Assembly: GCF_022201045.2 (NCBI RefSeq)
Contig: NC_068558.1
Location: 5,547,501-5,611,500, forward strand
Source: Citrus sinensis
Taxonomy: Eukaryota; Streptophyta; Magnoliopsida; Sapindales; Rutaceae
Reading direction: 5' to 3'
Length of the DNA stretch: 64,000 nucleotides
Within the stretch, counting starts at the first letter, position 1. Each line of letters starts with the position of its first letter. The notes beneath the pieces were generated by a model. That model had not been told where the DNA came from. It saw nothing but the letters and a program-made list of their open reading frames with translations, and did no database searches. The translations under genes and the position numbers were made by a program. Below are positions 47,255 through 60,212 of the stretch, one piece after another.

Positions 47255-50200
47255 TTAAAATTCTACAGAACCGGGTGTTCGAGGGAAAGGTATGGCATCT
47301 CTTATATTCTCCACTCCAGTTGCAAATTGCACAAGCCTTTCAAAGCCAAGTCCAAAGCCCGCATGAGGAACTGGCAAAACAGATATCACGATAGATCAAG
47401 ATACACAAATTAGCAGGAAACCATTTCAACCATTCAGAAACATGATTATCTGTTGATTAAAGTAAGTTCCAGATGAACAATTTTTTACCCCTCTCAAAAG
47501 CAACTTATTATACTGCTATCAAGAAACCTGTCTGCCATCAGAACAGTTCATTGATTCAATGTAGTAGTTAAACCACACTCGGTCTCTAGTAAATTTGGTG
47601 AGAGTATTATTCTTGCCTCTCAAATCTCATATAACCTCCAAATGAGCATGGGAAGCAGAGGAGATGGGGGCCAATAGAAAACTGTTCTTCGGTCTATTTT
47701 GATGCATGAACATGGTGTACAGCAGACCAACTATACTCAAGGATGTAAAACAAGCTGCTTCCCTTGGTTAATTTGTTGAACAGACATTTTTACTACCAAC
47801 AATTCAACTCTAAATTCCAATAATGCAGACAACAGAAAATGAGTCCTCAATCTGTCAGTCACACATAATGAGATCAACTTGTGTCTGTTCTCCATGCACA
47901 AATGAATCCTCAATGATGAAAATATTGGACGTATGATGGTTATCGAGGCAACCCACCATCATTATGGTGTACCCAACAGTGAACCTATTAAAACATATGG
48001 AAACCATAGTTGTTTAACTAAATGAGAGGTGGGCAAGAATAAATATGGAGAGCCAGCCTACTTTCCCTTGAGGTTATCTATTCTCACCAGAGCAGGAAGA
48101 TGAGTAATCCTATAGAGACCTATAGAAGTTTAACTTCTCCCTAACTAATCGATTTAGATTGTGAAATTACTAGAAACTTGGTCACAATAAGTATATTGCA
48201 CATTAAAGTGTACCCGAACAACTTATTGGAATTAGTCCCACCGCAACAGTTACTGAGAAAGGTCAAGGCAGGACAAATAGAAATATGCCTTAAACTAAAT
48301 CAACTCTACCAAGCCCCATGCATGTAAACATGAAGGATAGAAACAGGCATCTTACAATTTAACTTGAATGTTTAGAAATAAATCTTCCAACACAGAGAAA
48401 ACATAACACGTAAAACAATGAGTCAAACTCAAGCTTCACAATTTTCAGCAATTTAAGAAATTAGTAACTTTTATCAAGATGAAAACCAGACCTGACCCAT
48501 AATGACGCAGATCAAGATACCACCAATAGCTATCTCTATTCAGCTTTAACTCATCCAATCGACCTTCCAGATATTCAAGTCTTTCTTCTCTTTGGCTTCC
48601 ACCAATAAGCTCCCCAATCTGACAAAAGAAAACAATGAAAACAGTAATAAGCAAACAGAAATATTCTCATAGAAGGCAGCACTCATGTTCTATAAGCTCA
48701 TTCCCAACACTCATTAACATTTACAGTGAATCTAACATATAAACATAAAATAAGAAAAAGAGTATATTACTTGAGGAACCAACATATCCATGGCCGCGAC
48801 AGTTCTCCCATCATCATTCTGCCGCATATAGAATGCCTTGATCTCCTGAGAGTTTTACATTGAGGAACATAACCAATTATCAGTTCCACACATGGCAGAA
48901 AGTCCCAACATATAACCTGCCACTTTCTTCTAGAAGAGAAGCAGAAAAGGGAAGGGGATTGCATACCTTTGGATAATCACTGACAATGACAGGACATCCA
49001 CCAAATGCCTCTTCAGTTAAATAACGTTCATGCTCGCTCTGCAAATCGCATCCCCACTTCACCTAGAGAATAAGAACGTGGCCATTATGTAAGATATTTA
49101 ACATGTATAATTATATTAATTTAACAGATAACGACAAACCAAAAGACTAAATCCTCGTTGCACCATACATCCTGAAAAATTATCAACGATCGCAAGCGAA
49201 AATTAGAACATCAGACATGCCACAAGCAAAGATCAAGATAGGGGAGATTATTCTTGCACTACTTCGGAACAAATAAGGAGAGAGAAGTAAATCAAATATA
49301 TTGATAGTCAGGAAAATAATTCTCAATTATAACAAGTGTCACCATGCATCCACTATTAGGTATTGATAGTCAGGAAAATAATTCTCAATTATAACAACTG
49401 TCAACATGCATCCTCTACCAGGTGTTTTTCTTGAATGTCAATATATACTTTTTCTTTCTCAATTGGAAAATTTAGTTCTCAATTGGACAATGACACCCCA
49501 ACCCTGCACCCCCTATTGGCTGGCCCCAGAGATTAAGGATGCTGCACCAAAATATGAGCGACTGGCAAAATTTGAACCAAAACATTAAGAATGAGAGCAC
49601 TCCACTTTCCATTGTGGTGAATTCCGCCCTCCCAACTCCCCCAACCCCAACCTCCCACAAAAAAAAAAAAAGTGCATTGCGGCAGCCAATAAACACTTGT
49701 TGATCACAGATAACAAAGGTCATGCATTCAGTTACTGATGAATGACACCTAGAATGATGAAGATTATCTGGGAAAAAGAAAATTCAGTCGACAGGGAAGC
49801 AACAAAAGAGGAGATAAGATCATGTTACATTCACCCATCTAAATATCCTCATATAGCAAACCGTTTTTTCTATCAACACTTTTAATCATTAAGAGAATTA
49901 GAAAAGGGAAAATAAATAAATAAATGATATAGGTGATGCTGAATCATGATTAATGTATATTACCAGATAACTTTATGTGACTACTGCCTCAAGCTCACGA
50001 AAATATACACTCCATGTCCTATTGACATTAGGTAACAAGTCATTGTAATGATTGAATAATCCTGCACAAGTTCTATGGTTGCTATTTGTATGCAGAAGTT
50101 GCATGTTTGAATGCACCAAAAATGACAGTCCATTGCCTGAGCTGTCTTAATAGCATGAACTGTTTTCGTCAAGTAACACACAACAAATGACTTTTGCAGC

Positions 50201-53200
50201 TAAATCAGATAGGACACATGGTTAACGCACCAAGGAATATGTAGCACTGTTGCCCAAATTATCTCCAGGATAGAAAGAAAAATCACCCAATAATAAAGGA
50301 AAAACTTCACAAAACTAGTAGAATATTATAATTCGGCATTCAAAAAACATAATCAATACATTTGTGGACACAAAAGCCTGATCTTCCTATACCCAAGTAC
50401 GAGAAAAACTATTATAGTGCATTAGTGCTGCATCAGAAAATAAAGAGATAGCAATAAGGTTTTAACCAAATCACATTCAAGGAAAACATCTGAAATTGAA
50501 TTTGCACCCAACTGGGATCACAAATGTTCCAACAAATTGAAAAAAATGCATTACCGGGAATTCAAATTTCTTTTTTGCTTTTATCAGGAGCTCAATTGCG
50601 TCAGTGTAACTCAACTGAACAAAGTCCCTCTCAGCCACAGTCTATTAATCAGATAAATATCACCAAATATTAGGGAATTAATAACAATGCAATTAGTTTG
50701 AAAAAGTTAAATATAGCAAAAAGCACGGAAGGATTAATGAATTACAGAAGGGATTAAGAAAGATAAGTTACACTGAGAGCTCATACACTCAATCGATCAA
50801 TGATTCCTTTCTCAATCCAAGTGTTGAAAAAATCCATGTCTTCCTTGCAATTATCGAGGATATATCTCACCTTCCATAAATAAAACAATATGAATCTCTT
50901 TCATCCAAAATGATAAACTCAAGAAATTCAATGTCTGCACCTGCATGCAAGAATACAGTCTACTCATGAAGTTGAATTGACAGCAGATGTGAAAAGTAAC
51001 ATACTACATACTGGAGATAGGCAGTTGCGCACGCCATGTCATCTTTTAGATCAGCAAATGCTAGTTCTGGTTCAATCATCTTGAATAAAACAAAAATGTG
51101 GTTCTCACATCATTCAAAAAAGAATAAGTACTAATCTTGAAAAAATAAGTAAAAATAAATATGAACTTACAAAAGATAGCAAACACAAATGAGGATGGCT
51201 TACCCAAAATTCAGCTAAATGCCTAGAAGTGTTGGAATTTTCTGCTCGAAATGTGGGACCAAATGTATACACCTGAGAAGAAGCAAAATTATATTAATTC
51301 GAAACTAAAAAGATTACTTTCTCAATTTGTGATCAAATTAAGGACAAGTATGAGATAGAAAGTAATACATTAGAAAGAGCGGTAGCATATGTTTCAGCAT
51401 TAAGTTGGCCCGATACTGTCAAGAAAGCTGGTTTTTCAAAAAAATCCTGAGAAAACAAAATAAGAAAGGAATAATAAATTAATGGCAACTAACAACATTA
51501 CATGCTTCTTCAAAGTGCTGACTGGACATAACTTTAAATACAAAATAGAATTCAACAAAAACAATTTTCTGAATACTAGCTTTCAGCCATAATATAAAAC
51601 ACAACACAAAGGGGACTAACTCAAAAATTTTGAAAACCAGACTCAGACGTATTCACCTGTGACCAATCGATCAACCCATCCTTTGTTTTTGGAATGGCAT
51701 CCACAGGGGATTCAGCTGCTTCTCTAGAACTTGGAATCTATCAATTTAACATAATTTTAGTGTTGAGATCTACCAAAGAACTTTATTAAAAGCAGAGCAT
51801 AAGACCTATTATACAAGCAATTGGTAATCACCTCTCACAGAATTTCTATGCACAGAGATATTTTACGGAAACAAAATTTCTCACCACTCAGACACCAATT
51901 AGGAAAGAAAATAAATGATCGAGCAAACAAAAAGAAATGATCTCAATGAAAAAACAAGCATGCTGCACGCATAAACATATATCATTAAAACAAAACTGAA
52001 ATTCTAATAGGTATACCCTAGACGTAGTCAATATGTGCATCATTAATTTATTTTTTTGGTGAATTATAATAAATCTAAAAATCATATGGCAAATAAACCA
52101 GTGCAAAAGGTTATACTATTTTAGGCTACCGAGCATACCAGTGTAGTCACACAGAACTGTTCACCCGCTCCTTCACAATCTGAAGCTGTAATAATAGGGC
52201 TGGAGATCCAAATAAAACCATTTTCTTGGAAAAACTTGTGAGTAGCATAGGCCAAAGCATTTCTAACTCTTGCAACCTAAAACCAACTTCCACCATTTAG
52301 TAAAGAGAGAGATTAAACAAACAAAATAAATATATGAACAAATATCTCTGCCGCCTACCAAAGCCCCAGCCAAAGGCAAGCCATTATAGAGATCTAACCG
52401 CATGCTTTAAGCACGTCAAATAGAAAGAAGCTTAATAACAACTATAATAAAATGAAGAACCTACCGCCCCAAACGTGTTTGTTCTAGGACGAAGATGAGC
52501 TTTAGTTCTCAAGAATTCCCTGCTGACTCTTTTCTTTTGAATGGGGTAGGAAGGATCACTTTTGCCAACCTATGAAAAGAAATGAATGGACAAAATCAAT
52601 GCCACAACTAGCAGCCAGAAGTACATGTAACCACTCAGCAATAAGTCAATAAGTACATGTAAATGTGAGCCGTTGGCTCTATGACAACTTAGAGGCTAAA
52701 TTTGCAAACATGCACAGATGCTACCAAATTAGTAGAGAAGTTGTAGAAAGTTCTGAACTTTTTTTTTTTTTTTTCAGAACAAGTTCTGAACATTATAACT
52801 TCACTTGAGTAATAAAAGGCCGAAAAAGGTAAAAACTCTTATCAAATGGAATTGAAAAAAGGGTCTTGTTCAACTAGAACAGTGAGCAATACCATACCAA
52901 TACAATCTTGTTGACCTTCAATTCCACTTTTTGTTTTGATCCTTGGCTTGGCACTACATTACCTTGTATCCATATTGATGCACCAGTGGTGATCAAGCCA
53001 GATTTAACCTATTAATAATAAACACCAAAGCTTGACATAAACAGATAATTGATGACTAAGATTAAATTAAATTTAAAAAAAAAAACTTAAAAATCAGTAT
53101 GATAGAAAAATCTAATAAGTAATACCTGATCATAACCTTCAGCATCAGAGGTCATCACACATTGCATGTTTGAAAGACATGAACCATCATTAACCTATAC

Positions 53201-53902
53201 ACAGCAAACGGAAAAAGGTTATGAATACCAATAATACTGGACCTTTTTTTTTTTAATTGCTTCATAAGCACTGCCATAATGTTTTTATGGACACCCAAAA
53301 CCCTTACTCTCACACATTGTGAGAGTAAGGACTCTCCTACTAGACCACAGTCTCATTGGTAATACTGCACTTAAACAGTCGTCGGTGTACAAATTTCATT
53401 TTTATAAACTATAACATAATATTATAGAATATATGTGACTTTTTGTAATGTGACAATTATATAGTAATAACTCACACATCAAATTCCAGAGTGCAGTGGC
53501 CAGTGAGGAAATGGGCGTTACCTCGATAAATGTGACACTGCTCTGGGCCCGTAGAGTTCGTACCCAGCCCGCGACAACAATCATCTGCCCGACCCGGTCC
53601 AAACCTTCATTAGGCCCACCCTTAACATCAACAATCTTCAACTTCTTTCTGAACTCCCCAACTTTACTTCCCATTTCGCCCATCTGTTTTTCCGCCAGTT
53701 CCGATTTCGTCCTCTCGCCAGAGTGCAGGGCTCCGGAGATCACTGAGGAGAATAATCTACGGGGGGAAATTGGCGAGCGGCGGATAAGTGGCGGGAAAAC
53801 AGGATACGGTTTTGTTAGGTTTTTGGGATAGAAGGAGAGGCACCGTAGAGTAGAGTACGGCCGTAACCGGAGAGTAGTGGACGGTGCAAAAGCAGCAGCC
53901 AT
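47255..53902 (-). CDS. OVA8: Asparaginyl-tRNA synthetase, chloroplast/mitochondrial (exon 5 carries a 1-base insertion in this sequence)
   Basis: Charges tRNA-Asn in organelles. Fifteen exons, 5' to 3' on the minus strand: 53902-53522, 53194-53126, 53008-52898, 52569-52465, 52277-52139, 51737-51657, 51446-51369, 51272-51204, 51079-51005, 50870-50787, 50641-50555, 49062-48967, 48845-48771, 48618-48492, 47370-47255. About 563 residues, close to the family length. The first about 60 residues form a Ser/Arg-rich transit peptide. An OB-fold anticodon-binding domain follows ([10 protein letters not shown]). Class II motif 1 lies in exon 5, motif 2 (FRAE) in exon 8 and motif 3 (GFGLGFERL) in exon 15. 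Exon 5 is 139 nt instead of 138: the T-run at 52260-52263 has one base too many, so the frame breaks after VARVR. All other exons are in phase. Introns 11 and 14 are long (about 1.5 and 1.1 kb). Confidence 0.92.
53240..53359 (-). mobile_element. Short tRNA-derived SINE in intron 1 of the asparaginyl-tRNA synthetase gene
   Basis: On the minus strand an A-box-like TGGTCTAGTAGG is followed by GAGAGTCCTTACTC, a GAGAGTAAGGGTTTT stretch and an A-run at about 53247-53256. TAATACTG is repeated on both sides (53232-53239 and 53360-53367). The layout is like the SINE at 22.6 kb but shorter. It lies within intron 53195-53521. Confidence 0.65.
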
Positions 53903-54737
53903 TTTCGTGCTGGCGGGAGGATTATTGGATGCTGACTACTCCCTGCTGTTTTGTGCTGTTATCTTTTTGAGGGAAGGAGTTTAGGGCCTCAACCTGAACT
54001 GAATTTTTTTTTTTTGTCGAATATTGCTTGCTTAAGTCCCTTTAGTCGTCAGTATTGCTGCGCAGATCTATATTTTAGTTATAATTTTATAAATGCCCTG
54101 CATATTTCAATTTAATTGTGATTTCGTCTAAAAATATTTTACAATTTTTTTTTTAAGGAAAATTATCGAATATCTTAAATTTACACTTTTATAAAAAATA
54201 TTACAATATTTTAAGTATATATATCAATCATTCATTTTAAATTGACAAAAATTATCTGCCAACTACTAAATTATTAAATACTATTTAAAATTTAACAGAA
54301 TTGTAGTAAATTAATATTTTACCTTTAAAAATTATTCTTTATGTACCTTTAAAATCTCTTATTATTACTTATATATTTTTAAATTATTATTTATATCATA
54401 TAAAAATATTAAATTATTTCTTTTACGTCAAGCTTATAATAAATTTAATTAAGAGTATACGATTAATTTTTTTTTTTTAACGAGTAATAATATAAACCAA
54501 ACTAAAGACACGAAAAACAAGCTTTGTCTTACTTGGCTTGACAATTTCGTACTCCCCAACGCGTCAACACTACACCACGGCAGAACTTGTCTGGGACCGC
54601 ATCTAATCGGTCCCACAATTGTATTCCCCGTACCCGTGGTAATCGGCGTTGCCAATCTTCGACAGCGACAACAAAAGCACCTTAGAAAACCACAACAAAA
54701 GCACTGGTTTATCTCGTACATACGAGATCACAAACTT
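53903..54737. promoter_or_regulatory. Divergent promoter region between asparaginyl-tRNA synthetase and the RGG zinc-finger gene
   Basis: The two genes start head-to-head about 835 bp apart. The interval is AT-rich in its middle (54000-54480) and GC-richer near both starts. No clear TATA box; a shared or separate promoter cannot be decided. Confidence 0.5.
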
Positions 54738-57700
54738 ATGATGGACCTCTCATCCCTCCCAGAAGCTCAACAGCAAAATCAAGATTACGCTTCTCAATCT
54801 TATTATGATCAAACACAAATCCAATCATACGATCAATCATATTATTATTACTACCACCAACAACAACAACACCATCACGCTTATTACCAACAATCATATT
54901 ACTCCACAGCCTATCAGAGCCTGCCACATCAGCAGTATCCTGAAACGAGTACGTTAAATCCGCCGGGGGTTTCAGTTTCTGCAAATGAAGCGGCGGAGAT
55001 AGCCGGCCCCGGTGGGGCCCAACAGGCACGACAGCAGCATAGCGCGTATTATCCGGCTGCTGCGCCTTTGTCACAGCTGGCGCAGTTTGCAGGGACGATG
55101 CAGGCGGCGGAGGGGGCGATGGGCGGAATGCATACGCCGGTAGGTGGTCTGCTTGGAATTTTTTATGACACCCTTCCTTGATTCAGTCATTGGCGAATTT
55201 TACAATTTTATTTTATCCTTTCTGTAGGACTATTATTATTTAATCTCATGTGTCATTATTAATAGTAAACGAATGAATTTGGAGAGCTCTTGCTATTGAT
55301 ATTGCCAGTGTTTTTCTTATCTCTAACGGAACACTCAATTTGTCGGTAGCAATATGACTAGAGAGAGCTGAAATGTAAGGTTAGCAGATGTGTGAGGGCC
55401 ATTCTACCTTGCTGAGATAAATATTCCTGTATTGATACGGGTTTGTTATGGACCATTGGCAAGGATTAGGGGTTCAAAAATATCTGATATCAATACAGGA
55501 AGGAATTATGGAAATTTCCATAATGTAAACTGTTGAACTGAGCCAAGCAAGCTTGAGCTTGTTCACTTTGGAATCTGTGTTGTCAGCTCAGCATAAACGA
55601 GGATGAGCTTAAGCCTTGGCCAAACTCAGTGTCGCAGTTATGCGCCTGAGCCAAATTGTTGAAATCTTGCTTATAGCATTGCTCTTGACATGTCCTTTTG
55701 TATTAATCTTAACTGATAGTTGCCTTAAATTTTCTTGATATTGTGTGGTAGAATGTTAAGTCTCAGTAAGAAATGGAGATGCTGAAATTTTACCAACTAG
55801 AGATTGCAAATCAGGAGCCCTTCTCTTGTACGATGACCATCATATTATTGTCATTTGAATTCTCATTGGATTGGATTCTTTGCGAAAAGGAATAGGTATG
55901 GATCTTTTGAATCACTTGTTTTGCTTTTAGTAAGTGTTTTAAAAAATATTTGAGGTTAAGGACCTACTTGGATCACCCAGACATTTACTCTTCTGATAAG
56001 TTCACTGGTCACAGTGAGTGGGATTCAAAAAATTTATTGAGGTTTATCTCATTGAATTAACTCACTTGATTATAATTGTAGTGAACTATTTATTGGTCTG
56101 CCTACCCAATTCTACTCAGAATTTTGCATGTCTGAGAGTTTTGCTTGAGTTGCAATCACAGTTTCTGATGGGCAATATGGTTTGCCTCTTTAAAATCTAA
56201 TTATGTGCTTTGAGGTGGAGATTCCGAATCTTAGGTTCTTCTTTCTTTGTTAAACTAATAGTGTCTAGCATGAAGAATTGTCTTTTGCCCCTCCTTTCAT
56301 AAAAGGTTTGGATGGGGATGAGAAATTTCACTCACTAAACACTAACCATCGCCCCCCTATACTAACATGAACTTGGGCGACCGTGGGCTCAAAGCACATT
56401 CACTCTAGACAACCTGCGCCCAGAAGGCAACCGCGCAAGCCTGAATAATTGATTTGTTTGTTCTTTGCTAGTACAAGTCGTTAAATTATTGCGTTTGTGC
56501 ACACCTGGAAAATAATTTAGCTTAGGCTTTTAGCTTTTGCAGTGTGGACGTTTCAAATTGCTGGTGTTGTTGATCGGGGCTATCTCGCATATGATTCTAC
56601 TGAGCAAGTCCCTCTGCTGTTTTACATGTCTAATAGCATTACAGGTGACACGTCATAGTGCATGTCATATGTAATCAATATTGATACATTATTATTCTGT
56701 TGATTTTTTTATTTTTCCCTGATTTTGAGAACTATTTTTTCCTCAGCATGTTATGAAGACATTTTTGGCTCTGCTGTTTTCATGATTATTTAGTTTGTTC
56801 ATTTAGTTTTGAAATTCTATTTTAATATGACTTGTTTTTAGATTTGAATTTTGAACCAGACTTCCCCTACAGCTTGTATTGAGCACATGTTTGGCTGCAC
56901 AGGCTTTTTAATACCCAAGCAAACAATTTAATAAATTTTGCAGGGTGGTCAATTCCCCAACAAAGGTGGTTGCAGACAGGGTGGCAGGCCATTCCAAGGT
57001 GCTGGTCATAAAAATTTTGGTCCCCGTCATTCTAATCCCGCTACTTCTGGCAGATCTTTTCGTGGAAGAGGACGTGGTCGGGGTAGGGGAGGTTCAAGAC
57101 ACGTCCTAGCACGTGGTGCATCATCATCTTCTCCAAATCCTGAATATACTGCTGCTGAGGGTGCAGAACTGGCAGATCCTTCACCTAATGCAACTGAAAA
57201 AGCAGCTCAATTTCTACCTGAGCCATTGCTATCTACTACAGCAGCAGGGAAGGTAGAGCCAAGCCAGCAACCCTTGAAGTCAGCATGGTGTGAACTTTGT
57301 AGAGTTGATTGTACTAGCTTGCAAATTCTTGAACAGCACAGGAATGGAAAGCGACATAGAAAGAACTTGCTGAGGATTGAGGAGTTGAGAAAGGCTGTTA
57401 AACCAATGGCCGAAATCCAGATGGAACAGAAACCCATAGCTGAGTGCCAGACAGAAGCATCTGAGCAGCCTGAGCTTGCACAGGATGGTGAAGAAAAAGA
57501 GGCAGCAGTTGATGTACCTTCTGAAACTGTCAACGATGAAAAGGAAATAGAGGCTGAGCATCCAGGTAATGCTGATGACCAGCCTGAAGTTCCTGTGAAT
57601 GAGTCTTCCAATCCACAAGAAGAGAAGCCTAGGATGGATCGCTTTGATAATTGGAGGCGTGGAATGAAACGTAAGAAGAGAGTTGGTCAAGGAAGAAAGT

Positions 57701-58122
57701 GCATGAAATCAACATTTGAAGGTTCAAGGCAGTCAATGGAACCTCCCAAACCTAAAGTGGTAATTCCCTTAATCTGTAGCTTGTGCAATGTCAAGTGCGA
57801 CACAAAGGAAGTTTTTGGACGCCATCTTTCTGGTAAAAAACATATTGCAAAGCTTAAAAGATTTGAAGGTCACCAAGCCATGTATGGGCCTGAGGGGGTT
57901 CAGGCTCTTTACCCCCCTAACCCTATAGTACATACTCTTTATGGTTCTCAGGGCTCATATCTTCAGCGTGGGGCTTATTTACCATCCCAAACTCACCAAG
58001 CTGTGGCCACATCAGTTAGCACGGATCCTCAATTTCAACACTATCCCATGGCTCAGGCAGAAACCACTGTTCAAAATGGTGGACAGAATGCTGTTACAAC
58101 GGCATCAGAAGCTCAGCATTAG
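54738..58122 (+). CDS. RNA-binding-type protein with Q/Y-rich N-terminus, RGG box and two U1-type zinc fingers
   Basis: Exons 54738-55139 and 56944-58122, in phase, give 526 residues; the intron is 1.8 kb. Residues 1-60 are very rich in Gln, Tyr and His, a prion-like low-complexity region. An RGG/RG box (about 165-185) follows after the splice. Two zf-met/U1-type fingers come next: WCELCRVDCTSLQ...H...H (about 245-272) and CSLCNVKCDTKEVFGRH...H (about 412-436). Between them is a Glu-rich linker. Such fingers bind double-stranded or structured RNA, and RGG boxes assist RNA binding. The role is inferred to be nuclear RNA metabolism. The start is the first of two adjacent ATGs (54738 and 54741). 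No specific gene name can be given. Confidence 0.85.
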
Positions 58123-58459
58123 GTAGCAAAAGGAAGGTTCCCACCAGAGTAGCAGAGTCACTGGAGTGTGAAAACGATGTCATATTACATTGAGATGGCA
58201 GCAAATGCAGTTTTCGCTGGCTTAAAATATATAAAAATATATTCGTAAATAGCGATATTGCTTTATACATTCCATGTGCAATCTTTTTTTTTTTTTATGG
58301 CCTTCTTTTCAAAACGTTCCAAAATATATCAATGCTTCCATAATATAACTGTGCATTTCCGTTCTAAAATTAAGGGCGGCAACACTGTTTCAAGTATATC
58401 AAAGGAAGACTTTCCACAATTCCACTTTGACTGCTCTGGGTCAGAAAAAAAAAAAAAAA
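58123..58459. other. 3' flank of the RGG zinc-finger gene
   Basis: Probable 3' UTR, then A- and T-runs. Ends at the direct repeat before the CSC1 remnant. Confidence 0.4.
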
Positions 58460-58460
58460 A

Positions 58461-58500
58461 TTGCACACACCTTCAACTAAAAAAGTTAGTTAGAAACAGT
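58461..58500 (+). repeat. Direct repeat, left copy, flanking the CSC1 remnant
   Basis: TTGCACACACCTTCAACTAA and the following 20 bases recur at 59457-59496 with 3 differences in 40. The two copies bracket the CSC1 gene fragment. Confidence 0.8.
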
Positions 58501-58891
58501 CCGGTTTGGTATTAACAAACCGGAGGTGTCCATCGTCATCCCTAAAAACAGCTCTCCCAGCCAGTGGGAGTCCTCATCATCAGTCAACAACTCTGATTTG
58601 AGATCGCCCGTCTATTTATTTATAATTTCCTTTCTTGACACTATCCCTTGCCCAGCAGCAATAAAAATAAATAAATTTAATTTAATTTAAGCTGATCTTT
58701 GCATGTGAAACGTGTTCTTTTTTTCTTTTTTCTTTTTTTAATTCACGGGAAAAAATAAAAATAAAAACAAATTTTTTCTTGTTGATGAATAAAGCTAGGC
58801 CAGCAGCGGAGTTGTGTGATTCTTCCTCCATTTCTCTTTCGCATGTATATGTAATATGCATGTACAATAATAATCTCTCTCTCTCACTCTC

Positions 58892-59449
58892 TCACTGACC
58901 AGTACCACTTCCAGCTTTAGAACTGGCAGCAGACTCATTTTTACTAGCATTCCAATTCCTCCTCTTCGTTGCAACAAGTGGGCTGCTATCCTCCTCCTCC
59001 TCAACCGCCGGCGGATTCTGCTCCTGAATCCCCTTGAAAACAGGGTGCACGTACGCATCCTGGAGATAGGTTCTCAAGTTGAGGTTTGGTTCTGTAGCCA
59101 GTTCAAGTGTATCCTTCACCATTGCCTCCTGCATTCAGCTTTCATTTCTCAGAAAACAAACATCATATATTCGCCACCCAAATAACCCCGAATACAAATA
59201 TTCCAACAAACCTGTAATGGGAACGTCACAAATGCAGGCTCGAAACGACCCTTGCAGTACACATGAAGCCATATGGTTATAACTGGAAGCAGGATCAGCA
59301 ATGGCGTTGACTTGTCAGCTTTCCTTGTGCTCAACAATCCCATCAATAGAAGTTGAGATATTATTAGATTTATTATTATACGCCGATGCACATCAGGCCA
59401 GAATGCAGCTCCACTCTCATATATTTGGTCGTACACATTGATAACCTTA
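58892..59449 (-). pseudogene. 3' remnant of a CSC1/OSCA (DUF221) osmosensitive calcium-channel gene
   Basis: Only two exons are present on the minus strand: 59449-59212 and 59128-58892, joined by an 83-bp GT...AG intron in phase. They encode the last membrane helices (LLLMGLLSTRK, LLILLPVITIWLH), then EAMVKDTLE and NAYVHPVF-type C-terminal sequence of the ERD4/CSC1 family, about 155 residues out of about 750. The homology begins right at an exon border (acceptor TTTGTAAG before VINVYDQ). All upstream exons are missing: the sequence above 59450 is unrelated. The reading frame has no stops, so the loss may be recent. A 40-bp direct repeat flanks the remnant. Expression as a protein is unlikely without a start. 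Confidence 0.8.
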
Positions 59450-59456
59450 CAAAAAA

Positions 59457-59496
59457 TTGCACACACCTTTAACTAAAAAGGTTAGTTAAAAACAGT
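59457..59496 (+). repeat. Direct repeat, right copy, flanking the CSC1 remnant
   Basis: Second copy of the repeat at 58461-58500 (37 of 40 identical). It begins 7 bp beyond the last recognisable CSC1 base. Confidence 0.8.
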
Positions 59497-60212
59497 TTAA
59501 AAAATATATTTTTTGCACACAATTTCTTTTTTTACTTTTGTAATAATTAAGATCCTAACATTTGAATTCCAATAGAATGTATTACTCATTTATTGGATGA
59601 TTGATTTTTATTAAATTATTTAACTATTATCTAATGGTTATGACTCAAATTGTGACTTAAAAGTTAAAATACCTAATATTTTTTATTGTAACTACTCAAT
59701 TAGTATATATATAGATACTGATACAAAAATTAAATATAAAAATTAAAATTCTTTAATTGGCTTGAACTAAGAGGTTGAAAAAAAAAATCAATTTGTAGTA
59801 TTAGGCTTGCACCATAGCAAATACAAAACTCTTTTTCTTATGAAATCAAAAAAGTAAAATATATTCTATCAAGAAAGAAATATATTAGGACAAGAAAATA
59901 TATATTAAAAAAATAATAATAATAAGATCCATCAAGTATCGTAAGACTTTGGGGGTCAAAAAAGTCCAAAACAATTCCTCAAAACTAAAATAACAGCCTT
60001 TGGATATTTTGTATTTGATTCAAACAAACAAACTTCATCTTGACGTCGTTTCCACCGCCTAATCACGTGATCATCTGCAGCATTTCCTCCTTCACAATTC
60101 CGCAACAACCCTAGTCTTAGCCTAGAACTCGCTCGTAGATAATATAATATAGTAGGAGATAAAGGATAATTGAATTTCAATTGATTTGGATAATACAGTT
60201 GCAGTTGAATCC
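59497..60212. promoter_or_regulatory. Upstream region of PEX19
   Basis: AT-rich to about 59970, then GC-richer leader sequence before the ATG at 60213. No clear TATA box. Confidence 0.4.

Noticed and set aside
57207-57690. Two antisense frames of about 135 codons across the RGG zinc-finger gene
   Set aside because: Shadow frames opposite a clear coding exon; no domain.
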